NCBI GenBank assembly: GCA_003971905.1
Contig: RSEE01000019.1
Span: forward strand, 682,001 to 746,000
From: Moniliella sp. 'wahieum'
Lineage: Eukaryota; Basidiomycota; Moniliellomycetes; Moniliellales; Moniliellaceae
Reading direction: 5' to 3'
DNA length: 64,000 bases
The position numbers and the translations under genes were made by a program. Numbering within the stretch: the stretch's first letter is position 1; each line of letters opens with the position of its first letter. Shown here one piece after another: positions 11,982 to 23,914 of this stretch. The notes under the pieces were generated by a model. That model did not search any database. It was not told where the DNA came from and saw nothing but the letters and a program-made list of their open reading frames with translations.

Positions 11982-12786
11982 AACGGCAGATAACGAGTGC
12001 ACACCGAGAGCAGCGCGGGGTCCGCAAAGGAGATGCAGTATGTGATGGGGGGGGATGGCTAGCAGAGGGAGAGTGGCGTCGAGGGCTGCGTGGTTGGGGT
12101 AGGGATGAGAGAGGGAGATGGGTGGGGGGGGGGAGGAGAGGATAAGGCGGGGGGGGAAGAGGAACGAGAGGGGGGATGTTTATATACGCCTGCAGGGGTC
12201 TACTATGAATGTGTGGTAGCAGGGAGGGGGGCATGCGATGCAGGGGGTGGCTGCTGCGCCACACATGCAAGCAGCATGTAGCGTAGTGTGTGCTGCAGAT
12301 GGCATGCCGACATCCTGCAGCTGCAAGGGGATGGTTTATCTCCCTTGCAGGACACCACCCTGCGGCTGGGGAATAGGCACGGAGAAGGCCAGACGCATGC
12401 ACTGCGTCGCATGCGTCTCGGCTGCGACGCAAGGATCTGCAGGGCACAATCGGACTTAGCTCTCGGCGTGCACTCGTGTGGTAGGCCCTTGCGCTCTCTC
12501 ATGCATGCAAACGCACACCCGTTGCCCTGCAGTATATTAGGCGCATATCCGCCAGCGCGCGCGATGCCCACCGCCGCGCTTGCGGTTGGCCGTCAGGATG
12601 GGAAGAGGCGCAGACCCCAGCAGGATCTCCGCAGCAAAGGGGCTGCTGCGCGCGGTGGATAGGCGCTGTAAACGATAACCTCTGGGCTGTCCAGAGAGGG
12701 CGGAATGCGGGGTGCGGAAGGCGCGGCTGGTGGCACTGCCTGGCACATGTGGCGGGGGTGGTGCGGGGCAGCGTGATCGCGGACGG
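11982..12786. other. Divergent promoter region, multicopper oxidase and ubiquitin protease
   Basis: Only about 0.8 kb separates the two divergent starts. It holds a G-rich run on the plus strand (12120-12175), a TATA element for the minus-strand gene and several GCATGC/TGCAG motifs near 12230-12340. No gene is seen. Confidence 0.5.
12179..12186 (-). promoter_or_regulatory. Probable TATA box of the multicopper oxidase gene
   Basis: TATATAAA on the minus strand, about 200 bases upstream of the ATG at 11981 and separated from it by a pyrimidine-rich leader. Confidence 0.45.
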
Positions 12787-15700
12787 ATGATGCGTCGAGC
12801 GCATTGGAGCGCCTCAGGAGCGTCGGCTGAGGCCGAGGCCGCGGCTGAGGCTGAGGCGCTTCCTTTGGCAGCAAGTCCGCTGGCCCGTGAGCCATCCACC
12901 TTCCCCTCTCGCCTCGCCCAAGACCAGCACAGACTGTCCCCGGCCGAGTGTGGCCCCGCCAGCGGCAGCATCCTCCCGTCTGCCCCCACCATCCCTCCTG
13001 CCTGCCGCCCATCGCGGTGGTCTGCAATGGGCCCCCCATCGAGTGCGATCGTCGCGTCGGTGCGCAGACGCGTGGCAGCCGCACGCGCCACGCCGCTGCG
13101 GGTGGGCGACAGCTGGTATGCCCTCCCCGCTGCCTGGCTCGCTGGCCTTGCGCGCGACACCCCTGGCCCCATCCGCACCACCAGCCTCGCTGCTCCCGCC
13201 GCCGCTCAGCCCCCGTCCCTCCACCCCGACCTGGTCCCCGGGACTGACTACGTCATGGTCCCGGTCTCCACTTGGAACGCCCTCGTGGTCGCGTACGTCT
13301 TGATCCTCCCCGTCCCTGTGCCACTGTACTCACCTCTGTGCCCCGGCCTGTTTTGTGGGCTGTGTTTTGTGTCTAGCTTCGGCCACGAAGGCCCCACCTT
13401 TGCCCGCACTGTCATCCCCGGCACAACCCCTGGCTCGGAGCGCATCGAACTCTGGCCTCCATCCATCCGTCTTGTCCGAATTGCCCTTCCCAGTGCCGTA
13501 CTCGACGGAGTGTCCGAAGCACGTCAGTCCATCTCTGCCGCCACACGGCTCGGTGCATTAAAGGCCCTGATGCGTACCTCGTTGAACCTGCCTCAGGTTC
13601 CCGATGCGGATGTGCGCTTTTGGCGTCTGCCCGACACGGCTGCCACCGCGGCCGCACCTTTGGACCCTGCTTCCTTGCCCCCTTACAGCCCGAGCTGCTC
13701 GACGAGCAGGGGTCGAGGTTACCTTGCTCCGACCCCACATTGGAAATGCTGCGGGTGGATGGACGCAACGTGACGCTGGCGGTGGATGTGCGCGTACGGG
13801 GTAAATGGACGTACGATCCCTCGTTCCAGCCGGCCGCAGTCAAGGCCAGCACGCCTCTGGCGAGGGGGAAGAACAGTCTGTCTGCTGCCACCCCGCAAGA
13901 CCATAAGGCAGGCCAACGGGAACCCAACGCGCACAAACCTACCGTGTCTGCAACGCCCCGGACCAACGGACCAGCCCAGACGAGCACCTCCAATGGATCT
14001 TCAGCCACACCTTCGGAGCCGGCCTTGGCGTCCGGTCCGCCTACCCCCCGTCCAAACACGCGCCCAATGGGCTGGTTGGATTGCAGAATTTGGGCAACAT
14101 TTGCTATATGAACAGTGCGTTGCAGTGTCTCTCCAACACACCCGAGGTACAGGACTACTTTGTTTCCAATGCCTTTCACACAGAGATCAACCGCGATAAC
14201 CCATTGGGTAACGGTGGTGCCCTGGCCGAGGCGTTCGGCGCGTTGCTCCAACGACTTTGGGCCCCCAACTCGGAGGAAGGCGAGGGCGCGAACGGGAGCA
14301 GCAACAGCAACGGCAACACGTGTGGAATGTTAAGTCGATACGGGGGGTTGAGAAGAGCAATCAGTCCCCAGGAGTTTAAGATTGCCGTCTCGCGCTTTGC
14401 CCGCAATTTGCAGGTTATGGCCAGCACGACACACAGGAGTTGTTGGCGTTTCTCCTGGATGGTCTGCATGAGGATCTGAATCGGATCCAGAGCAAGCCGT
14501 ACATGGAGGCACCGGATTGGCGCGGCGGCAGCGACCATGCGTTGGTCCAGTTTGCCCGCAAGCAATGGGACGCGTACAAGGCGCGCAACGACAGCATCAT
14601 TGTCGATCTCTTCCAGGGGCAGTACCAATCTACGCTGGTCTGTCCCGATTGCCACCACGTGGCCATCAAATTCGACCCGTTCATGTACCTGACCTTGCCC
14701 ATACCCGATCGGCGGCAGTGGACGGGAAGCATGTTTTACGTTCCGTACGACCCCACCCGCAAGCCCATCAAGCTCACCTTGTCCCTTGCGCACGCTTCGA
14801 CCATTGCCCAGCTGCGCGCCAAGGTAGGCACCACTGTTGGCGTCGACAAGGACCATTTGGTGGTGGGGGAGGTGTGGCAGCACAGTATCCGAAAGTGGTA
14901 CCTTGATGGGGAGGGCGTGGCCGGCATAGGATCCAGGGATGCAGTGTACGTGTGGGAGGTACCTGTGCCCGTGCGCTTGCCGCCCTGCGAAAAGAGTGCG
15001 TTCCGCTTTGTTCGCGCCGGTACCCAGCCGGCAACCGAGTACGAACGGCTGGCACCGCCTACCGCTCATCCCTCTGCCGGCGACTGGGCCATCCTGCCCG
15101 TGTTCACCATCCTGGCTCTCGCTGGCACTGACAATCCGCGCTTGGCACGCCGAGGAGGCAGAGCGAACACGTTGCCGATGGGCATCCCCTTTTTTGCTGC
15201 CATCCCCCCCGAGGAGAAAAACGACGCAGAGGCACTCCAACGCGTCGTCGAGTGGCAGTACACCGCTACGCCCAGGAACCCGACACGTTGCACACCCTCC
15301 TTCACCCGCGCGCCTCACCCACCGAGACGATGGCCATGGACTCCGTCGCGTTGGGTACGGTGCCCGATAGATCGCGGCCCGCCCCCTTGGGAGAAGAGAA
15401 GGTCCCCCCGCCGGTCCCCATGCACAAGGCAGAGGCCGGCCTGGAGCCTACTCCTCTTTCCTCTCCCGTGACAGAGAAACAGGTAGCGCCCTCCCTGGTT
15501 CCGGCGCCGGCACCTGCTCCTGCGTTCAAGATGTGCTATCTGGCCCGACGCTTTACTTCGCCTCTTCCCCAGTCGGGGCAGAATTACGATGAGAAGACTG
15601 AGCTGTTGGTGCAGCGCGCCGAGCGGAGGGCCAAGGGAACCCACTGGCTCTCCTTTGCAACCCGGGACGAGACAGGGCACCCAGAGCAGGTACCTTGGCC

Positions 15701-16550
15701 CTTGGTCTATACGTCCGGGGCGCTGCTCTGTGTCTGGACCCCCGCGGCTGCCAAAGCCGTCTTTGTCCCGGGCGAGGGCGAGCAGGACGTGTGGGGGGCG
15801 TATGAGGAGCCGGGGCCCGATCGCGCGCTGGCTTCTCACCCATCCACGATGGCATCCCCATCCAACCCCACGCTCAGCTTGCGCGACTGTCTCGACGAGT
15901 TTACCCGCGCCGAGCAGTTGTCCACCGACGATCTCTGGCACTGTCCCCACTGCCGCGCGCTGCGTGCGGCAAGCAAGAAGGTGGACCTGTGGACCGTGCC
16001 GGACATCTTGGTCGTCCACCTTAAACGCTTTTCTACCGGTCGCCACGCGCGGGACAAGCGGGACGAGGCAGTGACCTTTCCCCTCACAGGACTCGACTTG
16101 AGCGAGTACGTGCAGGGCCGCAAGTTGACGGACAAACTGGCCACTGAGCACGGCACCGCCGGCTCCCCTTGTCCGCCTGCCCCTGCTTCCCCGCCTTACT
16201 CTGACGGCGCGGACGAGCCGGTCGCGGTCGGGTCAGAGGACCCGATTTACGACCTCTACGCGGTCGACAACCACTTTGGCAGCCTCGGCGGCGGCCACTA
16301 CACGGCCGCCATCAAGAATAGGCACGATGGCCAGTGGTACTACTACGACGACGCCTCCGTCCGCCGTATCCGGCCCGACCAAGCCCAAACCCGCGCTGCC
16401 TACCTGCTGTTTTACCGTCGCCGTACCGCTCGCGCAGGCCGCCCGGCCCACTGCGCGCAGCAGGACCACATGCCGTCGCGTGCCGTTGTTCCTTCACCCC
16501 CGCTCCCTACCCCGCCGCCGGCCCCCATCGCTGCCCCGCACGGCGGCTGA
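12787..16550 (+). CDS. UBP12: Ubiquitin carboxyl-terminal hydrolase with DUSP domain (Ubp12/USP4-15 type)
   Basis: Cysteine protease that removes ubiquitin from proteins. The N-terminus carries a DUSP-like segment (GDSWYALPAAWL, about 13105-13145). The USP domain has the Cys box LGNICYMNSALQCL (Cys codon 14102-14104), GYGQHDTQELLAFLLDGLHE, a CPDC/CPHC zinc-finger pair (about 14640 and 15940) and the His box GSLGGGHYTAAIKN (about 16276-16317), then YYYDDASVRRI. The intron is 13293-13376 (84 bases, GTACGT donor). Frame changes lie near 13690, 14080, 14422 and 15290, and all four have the direction of a missing base; at 14422 one G restores the conserved GYGQHDTQE. Start: ATG 12787/12790 gives an Ala/Glu-rich leader; ATG 13027 is an alternative just before the DUSP. 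Confidence 0.92.
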
Positions 16551-17812
16551 TCCCACGAGCCACACGGCGCCCGGGCAAGCACCCGTCCCGCCCTGCTCTG
16601 CACACATCGCCCTTCTCGCTGGGATGACGCACGGAACCCCACGAGGACAAGGACCAGCCTCCGTGCTCGGCCTGAGCGCCATCGCGATCGGGAGCAAGCA
16701 CCCGTCCCCCGGCCCCGGGCCTCGGGGCCCCATTCACCCTGCCTGGCCCGCGTGCCTGCCACACGTGACACGGGCTCGGAAGCAGACAAAGTCCCCCCCC
16801 ACCGTGGCCGGCGCGGAAGGTCACCCATGTACCTACCGGTCAGGACGGGGGGGGGGGACCGCAGTCCGCTCAGCCGCCCGTCGCACCGTCCCAGTTCGAC
16901 CGGGTTCAGTAAGGTTCCCCATCGGCGGGGAGGGACATGTAGCTAAGTGGTGCAACGTGGGTGGGAAGGAGACGGTGCCGACGCGCTCTGGACGCGGGAC
17001 GAGGGACGAGGGCGGTGCCTCGGCCGTAGGCGTAAGGGCTGAGGCGGCTGTGCCGGTGCGGAAGTAGATGCTTCCACGCGTCCGTGCACTGCTGCCTGCT
17101 TTTTTGGCTTGTGGTGGGCGTGGCATCGCCGCCCAGGCAGAGGGTGCGGTGGGCAGAGGCGATGCGTGCGCTGGGGCGGTGGGTCAACGTTTGAGTTGAG
17201 TGTTGAGGTCAACATTGAGCGTTCCTGGCTGGCCAAGGAGGGGGTCCAATGCGATGCAGAGCACGATGGATATTGGATGGCCACAGTGCGTGTGGGCAAG
17301 CTATGCATCTTACAGCACGCACAGGCGTAGTAGCATCCCCCCCGGCGGTGGCGCTGCCGCTCCCGTCGGCCACGGACGAGCGGCCAAGCGAGCCGGGCTG
17401 CGCTCGATGCACTTGGGCAGACGGTGCAGCGTGCAATACGCCCACGGGGGTTATGCCTATGGGACACACCAGCAAACCTAGTACTCTGTCTAGGCGCCTC
17501 CACCCCTTGTCCTCTCCTCGCAGCTGCGCCAACCGACACCTTAGGTCTCAGGCACCTCCCTTATCTTGCTTGCCAACCATACATACCCCATTGTGACTGT
17601 TTTGTTTTGTTTCTTCTTCATCTTGGCACAGGCACATGGGACACCCCTTTATAGCGTCGCCGTTGAACTTCAGCCTGCATCCTGCTTCCTGCTTCCTGCA
17701 TCCTGCATCCTGCTTCCTGCATCCTGCTTCCTGCCTCTGTCGGGGTCTGTATTAATCAATGGCATTGCGGATAGTTGGTGCTCAGAAGAGCGAGCCAGGA
17801 CAGGCGTTTGGC
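16551..17812. other. Convergent intergenic region
   Basis: It lies between the stops of the Ubp12-like and Ptc7-like genes. No gene is supported in either strand. It contains a CCTGCAT/CCTGCTT array and otherwise unstructured GC-rich sequence. Confidence 0.5.
17674..17736. repeat. CCTGCWT heptamer array
   Basis: Eight uninterrupted 7-base units alternate between CCTGCAT and CCTGCTT in the order A,T,T,A,A,T,A,T, followed by CCTGCCT. It sits about 80 bases past the stop of the minus-strand phosphatase gene. Confidence 0.95.
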
Positions 17813-19215
17813 TCAAGACTGCTCAGGGTCGACGACCACAGCCGTCACCACCGAGCAGTCATCGATCTTGCCGCCTGGATAGTGGATCCCATTCCGCGCT
17901 GCCTCCACCATAAACGGAGTGGCCTTGTTGGGGGAGCCCATGCAGATGACTGCAAAGTGAACAAAGGTACGCGCCAAGAGCGTAGCAATCAAGTGCTGTT
18001 TCTCCAGCGCGGGCTTGCCCTGGAACGCGGCGGGTGTCGGTGGCAAGGGTTCCCCCCTCTGCTCGGAAATCTTCTCGGGCTGCTCGCGCACCAAGCGCGC
18101 AATTTCCACCAACTCGGCAATGTGCACATTGTCCCACAGGCCATCCGTCGCGGCAACGATAATGTCTCCGGCCTTGAGTTCAATTTCGTTGACCGCCGCA
18201 TCGCTCGGCTTGTTCTGCAGCGCATCGGGCGCCTTGCCGGTCAACTTGGACAGTTGGTACGGCGCATTGAACGAGTACTGCAGCGGCGGTGCGACGTACA
18301 GCACATTGTCGGGAATTTGGCCCTTTTGGTCCCGCGCGCCTTGCCACGACTTTGCTCGCCTTGCTCGCCCGCGCCGTCGCGCAGAATCAGGTAGCCACTG
18401 TCGCCCAGGTTGGCGCTGCGCAACACGCCCTTGGCCGCATCCAGCGTGATCACACACGCCGTCGAGCTGCCGAGCGACACGGCGGGTTCAGCGAGCACGG
18501 CTTGGTACGCATCGGCCAACAGCTGCTTGGGCGAGCGGGAGGAGGCAGTGGCCTGGGCAGCCTGCTTGGTGAGGTAGTACATGAGCGCCTGGGAAAACAG
18601 TGCCGGGTCCACACCTTCCTCGGTCCATCCGCCCACGCCGTCGGCCACGGCGAGACACAAGTCGTGCGCGGGCGCGTGCATGGGCGTGATGCAAATCGCA
18701 TCTTCCCCCGCATCCTCCTCGGGGCCCAACAACTTTTCCTTCCACTGCCCAATGCGCGTCTCGGGCCCAAAGCCAATCTTGGGCCGCTCCACTTCGCGCG
18801 GCACGACCGGCTCGCCCTGCTGCCCTTTGCGCTCCGCCTCGGCCGCCGCTTCAATCTCCTCGTACGGCGGCTTGCGGAACACGGCATGCGCCGTGGCGAA
18901 CGCCAACGCGCCCGCCCCCGCCCCTGCACCTGTACCTGCACCTGCACCGCCGGGCACCTCGGACCGCACCGCAGCCGAGGTGGAGAGACGACGCGACGCG
19001 TACGCAGGCACACTCATCCCGGCCACCGCGCCCACACCGACCCCCATGCCTACGCCCAAGGAAAACAAGCGCGACGAACGGGCGTGGGCGCGCGCCGACG
19101 CGCGCCAACTAGCGCCGCGCACCGCCGTTGACGAGCCGGCCCAGGCGCAGGCGGCCGGCCCACGCGGAAGCGGAAGAAGAGGCGCGTGCAGAGCAAGCGA
19201 ACGCGGGCGGAGCAT
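17813..19215 (-). CDS. PTC7: Mitochondrial PP2C-type protein phosphatase (Ptc7-like)
   Basis: Metal-dependent Ser/Thr phosphatase; yeast Ptc7 acts in mitochondria and activates coenzyme Q synthesis by dephosphorylating Coq7. The ATG at 19215 begins an Arg/Ala-rich, acid-poor presequence (MLRPRSLALHAPLLPLP) typical of mitochondrial import, then a Gly/Ala-rich linker. PP2C motifs follow: ITPMHAPAHDLCLAVADGVG, GSSTACVITLD, NLGDSGYLILRDG, AATDGLWDNVH and the C-terminal metal Asp pair in GKIDDCSVVTAVVV. About 467 codons with no intron. One frame change near 18345, in the direction of a missing base, falls between SGYLILRDG and IPDNVLYVAPP. Confidence 0.92.
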
Positions 19216-19849
19216 GGCGCCAGGCAACGGTGGGTAATGGTTGGCCACCAAGCCGCCCGGCCACCGCCCAGCGCCCAGCCTCCCTCGGCCGCTGTCTTGG
19301 TCCCGCGCCGGCGGCCCGCGTCGGCGTGCGAAGCGCACGGGACACCGCGGAATACGACGCCTCAGCGGGTGCAGCGCTCTTGATGGGTGACCCCCACCGG
19401 TCACACGCCCGCTCGAAGAAGATTTGCTAAGCGCTGCGCCCCAGCAAGGAACAAAAATAGCCACATCCCCCGCCGCTTGCGTAAGCCGCCTGGCGTTGGC
19501 GCGGCCGCGTCGGTCGTGTCTGTCGGGGATGGTCGATGGAGGCGAGGCGCTCAGGGCGGACGCTTGCGACGCTCCTCCAACCACCAACCACCTGCCCCGT
19601 AGCGCTCAGCAAAGCAGCCGCCTTGACGATCCTCTTCCCTTGGCCTGTTGCGCGTTGCTCCTTGGTACCTGTTGTTTGTTACTTGTTGCTTGTGGCTCGC
19701 TCCTGGCTCTTGGCTCTTCGTCTGAACAACTTTGCTCTTGGCCCCCATGTCGCTCGTGCCTGCTGCTGCGCGCACCATGGGCCCCGCGCCCGGCACCCCT
19801 CTCCCTGCCCCCGCTCTCCTCTGTACCCATCAAATCCTTGCCCCCCGAC
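19216..19849. other. Divergent promoter region, Ptc7-like and acidic protein genes
   Basis: A GC-rich spacer with no supported gene. It includes a short TTGTTTGTTACTTGTTGCTTG stretch near 19671-19691 and CT-rich leader sequence before the ATG at 19850. Confidence 0.4.
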
Positions 19850-21468
19850 ATGGCCCATCTCGCCTCCACCTCCCCCTCCACCTCCACCTCCGCCGTTGCA
19901 CCAGCCGCCACGCAGCCGCTGCCTACGCCCTCGTGGACCGCCACCGCGAACAACGCCCTCCTCGATGCTCCCGCTGATGCCCCCGCTGATGCTCCCGCCG
20001 ATGTTCCCGCCGAGTTCGAGTCGGGCGCGCAGGGCACGTTGGACCCGGCGTACGAATACGAAGATGAGCCGACCGACCATGACGGGCACAGTTTGCTGCA
20101 CGAGGAGGTGGCGGAGGTGAATCAGGACGAGGGAGAAGAACCTGCCAGAACACCACCACGAAGAAGAAGAAAGAGGAGGAGGAAGAGGAGGAGGAAGCGG
20201 AAGAAGAAGAGGAAGAAGAAATGCAAGAGGAGGTGGAAGAGGCGGCGGAGGCGCACGACGAGGGCGAAGAGGAAGACGAAGATGCGAGCCTTCCTTTTCT
20301 GGAGCTGAGCTTTGGCCAAGCGAAGCTTGCGTGGGGCTGCACTCGCATGCGCCCGACTTTGTCCCGGACGACGAGGGCGAGGATACGGTTCCGGTGCGGA
20401 GGGTGAACGAGGGCCACTTGTTGGAGCAACCGTTGGATGCGCTGTTTCAGCTGGTGCGCACGCCCGAGTACTTGGGCGAGGTTTTGCAGGACGACACGGA
20501 ACTCGTTATGGACTTTCCTGAGCTGGACTTGCAGCTGACCGAGGTACGTACTTCCACTTCCACTTACGCTTCCCTCCCCCTCCCCCCCCGTGGTTCGTGC
20601 CAGAGCATACGCTGACCTCGCCTCGGCCGGCCTGGGTAGGACAATGTTTGCCAGGGAGGTAACGTTGAAGGACATGCAGACCTTCCAACTCGCTCTGTCT
20701 ATGCGCGGCGCTCTGCAAATCGTCCTCTCCGAGACGACCGGTTCATCAACCGCTTCAATCGCCTCTCTGCCCAGGTCAGCGGTACCTTGGACGAGCCCCA
20801 CGGGGCGGATGGGGAGGCTGCGGCCGAGCAAGTCGACGTCGAGGACGACGACGGTGATGAGCACGAAGATGATGTGGCGGTGGGGGAGACTGCTGATGGA
20901 AGAAGGGGAGGGGGAGGGGGAGGGGGAGGGGGAGGGGGAGGGGGAGGGGGAGGGGAGGGGGAGTTACGTCTGGGTGAGGCACAAGACGTAGCCGCCGAGG
21001 AAGAGATGGTCCCCAGTGACGAGCAAGAGCCTGACCATCCCGGTGCCGCCGGTGGGGACGCGGCGAGGCCCGAAGGACTGGGGATGGCAGGGGACGAAGG
21101 TGCGGAAAAAGGCGAGGAGGAAGCGCTGGAGGCGGTTTCGCTAATGAACCAGCAAGAACAAGATGAACAAGCGGCGAACGAACAGGCGTTCCGACAAGAT
21201 TACCTTGGCTTTGATCCCGACCACCATACCCGTCTCGCCTTGCCTGAACCCATCAACCGCCAACAGAAACGTGCTGCTTGCTCCGCCCTGGAAGGCGAGC
21301 CGGTCGACAACCCGGCCAATGCACCCAGTACGTCGCTTTGCTTTGCCTTTCGTGGGGGCTCTCTGCTTGCCAGCGCGTTTCGCATGTCGCGTTTCGCGTT
21401 TCGCTTTTCGCATTACTGACCTCGTGTGGATCTTGCCAGCCTCGCCGAAACGAGCGAGACAAGCATAG
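19850..21468 (+). CDS. Acidic, Glu-rich protein of unknown function
   Basis: I do not recognise the family. The ATG at 19850 (context CGACATGGCC) starts a Ser/Thr/Pro/Ala-rich segment with ADAPADAPADVPAE repeats, then a long Glu tract (about 20110-20285). A conserved-looking core follows: LLEQPLDALFQLVR, LGEVLQDDTELVMDFPELDL and, after intron 20544-20639, FAREVTLKDMQTFQLAL, MRGALQIVLSE, RFINRFNRLSAQVSG. A purine GGGGGA tract splits the acidic C-terminal half; the end EPINRQQKRAA and a last short exon (intron 21328-21439, GTACGT donor, CTGAC branch) gives a KRARQA-type basic tail and stop at 21466-21468. Frame changes near 20330, 20650 and 20725. Acidic runs plus a basic tail suggest a nuclear or nucleolar protein, which is inference only. 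Confidence 0.7.
20904..20962. repeat. GGGGGA microsatellite inside a coding region
   Basis: About nine units of GGGGGA with few interruptions. Read in one frame it encodes alternating Glu-Gly, in another poly-Gly; neighbours on both sides are acidic, so Glu-Gly is the likelier coding. Several runs of five G make it a strong G-quadruplex candidate. Confidence 0.9.
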
Positions 21469-21776
21469 CTGCCCTACCCTGGCTCTCGCTGCACACGCGC
21501 CCACTTCTGCGCCACACCCTGCTACGGCGCGTTCCACCCTAGCTGCAAAAAAATCCGACCCCCACGCGCGGCACAAACAATGGGTAGGCTCTCCTCGCGG
21601 TACACTGACTTTCTGATTATTATGTTTTTTTTTCTTGCTTTTGGCTGCAGAACTGGGTCGGCTGGCCCGAGAACTGGGACCAAGACTGCTCGACTCGTTC
21701 CGATCCAATCCAATTCAGTTCAATTTCATTCGATTCGATTCGACCCGGTTCCTACCCTTCTCCCTGGCTCTCACCT

Positions 21777-21816
21777 GAGCCCAGAGCCCAGAGCCCAGAG
21801 CCCAGAGCCCAGAGCC
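21777..21816. repeat. CAGAGCC heptamer array
   Basis: Five full 7-base CAGAGCC units plus a partial one, just downstream of the acidic protein gene. Confidence 0.95.
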
Positions 21817-22039
21817 CACCGCCCAGCCTGAACGCTCACCAGCTACGACGACCCTCGCATGTCACATGTCACACCTCACGCATCCAACGAGTGCCGTGGG
21901 CGGCCGGCGGGGCGAGCCGGCGCTGGGGCGCGTTGCGCCCTGCAAGTCATGCGAAATGCACGTCGGTCGCTTTACCTATCCACTGGGGCTGGGCGGCCGC
22001 CACGTTTGGTCCCGCAGCGTAGGGCTGACTGTCAGCCTT

Positions 22040-22079
22040 GAGCTGGGAGCTGGGAGCTGGGAGCTGGGAGCTGGGAGCT
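22040..22079. repeat. GAGCTGG heptamer array
   Basis: Five perfect 7-base GAGCTGG units and a partial sixth, intergenic. Confidence 0.95.
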
Positions 22080-23914
22080 TGAGGTTTGAAATGCCAGAAC
22101 ATATAGAGTGAGGCATGGCTGCTCTTTCTTTGATGGAGAGTGGACCGATTCGGATGGTTGCCATTCGGTTGACCACGGAGCGGGATGTGCGTGCGTACAC
22201 GACCGGACGGAGTGCATCGGTACAGCAGCATGCATCGCCTCGTATCGCCCTTGCCCTACGTGTCTCCCTCTTACGTCTCTCTTGCTTCTCGCTTCTCGCT
22301 TCTGGCCTTGACGCTTGCCTGGTATGTTGGCGCTGTGCAGCTCCCTGCTACTGGCTCCATTGCATTTCCTTGTTCTGCATTCGACTAGTGGGTGCGGATT
22401 GGAGGGACAACAGACGCGAGGGATGGATATGGGAGGGGCAGGTGCGAATATGAAGACTGAGCAGCACGGGAGAGGCGAAAGGATGCAATATCCAGGAGAG
22501 GGCGGTGCAACTTGAGTTATGGTACGCTGGTGTACGCTGGTGTGCGTTAGTGTAATGGTATCCCGTGGCTGGTGTGCCATTCTAGCTTCTCTAGCTGGGA
22601 ACGAATGGTTCCGTGAAGCGAAGCGAAGCGTTCGCCTCGTCCAGCGTCCAGATTGTCGACTGAAGACTGAGATGGAAGATTGAGTCTTGAATGAAGCGGC
22701 TAGACTACAAAATTAAGCACTGCAGACGGACGTACGTAGGCCGCCACAAGGCAACCTCCGACGCGATTCCGACCCGGGCCCGATCGCCACGCAGGCCGCC
22801 GCCAGGGCCTGCCAGGGTCCTGCGCCAGCCGGCCTCGCGCGCCCTCGCCCGCACCACGCCGCTCTCCCAATCTCAGCTCTCGCCTCTGCATCGAGCATCC
22901 CGCATCGCACCCGTCACGCGTCACGAGTCGCTGCTTGGCCACCCGCTCGCACCGGCACAGTATCAGCCCTCGCCAGTCATCGATCATCACGCATCCTGGG
23001 TCGCATAGCGCTGCGTGGGCAGGCACGTGGCGCTGACGCATGCCACTCGGGCGCTCATTTAATTCGGCGCGCAGCACCCCCCCCCAGATGCCCATGGGGA
23101 TCTCGCAGTGCTGGCTACATAGCTCCCGCTGGCGTCAGCTTTCCCGTTCCAGGTTACGGGTACCGGCCTGCCTCTCGGCGACGCAATCGATGCCGGAGGT
23201 GTCTGACAAGATCCCCCCAGACGGCAAGTCGCTGCGGGCTGCTGCCTCCCGCCTGCATGTGCATCACGTGAGCGTGGGTGGCAGGGGGCGATTGAATGGT
23301 GACCGGTGGATGTAGCGTGGTGCGGCGTGGAGCGGGAGCGCGTGAGCACTGAGCATGCAGCAGGCCGCCCTGTTTCGCTGGCCGATGGCGGGGGACGCCG
23401 CGTCTGAGACCCCTTCGCGTCCCCGGGGATCTGGGCCAGAGCTGGGGCGCACACGACACTGCGCGGGTGCCGCCTGCGTCCTGGCGGGCACTGGCGCGGC
23501 AGTGTCCCAGGCGCTGGGACGCATGCACATGGTGCATGATGTGTGAGGGACTGGCGCCGTGGCGGCGGTGGCGACGCAGGCGGGTGAGCGCTGAGCGGCG
23601 GGTGGCGGACCACACAGGCGCCGTGCGAGCGCGGACGATTGGCGTCGAAGGTGGAAGCAGGCAGGACGAGCAGCTGGCTGGTGCTTGGCAGCGGCTGGCA
23701 GCAGCTGTGCCACTAGCAGCGACATTTCCATCTCCACCTCCCCCTCCTCTCCTCCGTCGCCCTCTCCTGCGCGCCCCTACACGCCACCCCCACCGCCACC
23801 CTTTGCCTCCATCTCGCCCCCCCCCCCCCCTGCGCAACAGCATGCCCAGCGCTGCCTCGCCTGCTGTGCTGTCTAACTCGCACCGGCTCCCGCCGCTCCA
23901 CCCCCCCCCACACC

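Larger units (their letters stand above)
21469..23914. other. Intergenic region before Cry-DASH
   Basis: About 2.4 kb without a supportable gene on either strand. It holds two heptamer arrays, ATTCGATTCG repeats near 21728-21742, an ATCGATCATCACGC motif near 22979, a CACGTG E-box near 23266 and poly-C runs at 23817-23830 and 23901-23908 before the Cry-DASH ATG. Confidence 0.45.

Noticed and set aside
13027..13029. ATG 13027 as the only valid start of the Ubp12-like protein
   Set aside because: It is plausible, but the same frame is open to ATG 12787/12790; without transcript data the longer model is given and this one noted as an alternative.
14176..15318. 380-codon minus-strand frame opposite the Ubp12-like gene
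   Set aside because: GC-rich third positions leave long antisense frames; the plus strand carries the USP catalytic boxes.
17674..17736. CRISPR-like array
   Set aside because: Units are contiguous 7-mers with no spacers; it is a simple tandem repeat in a eukaryotic genome.
22700..23843. Several 130-230 codon frames on both strands upstream of Cry-DASH
   Set aside because: Arg/Pro/Ala/Gly-rich composition typical of random frames at high GC, mutually overlapping, with no motifs and no convincing splice sites.
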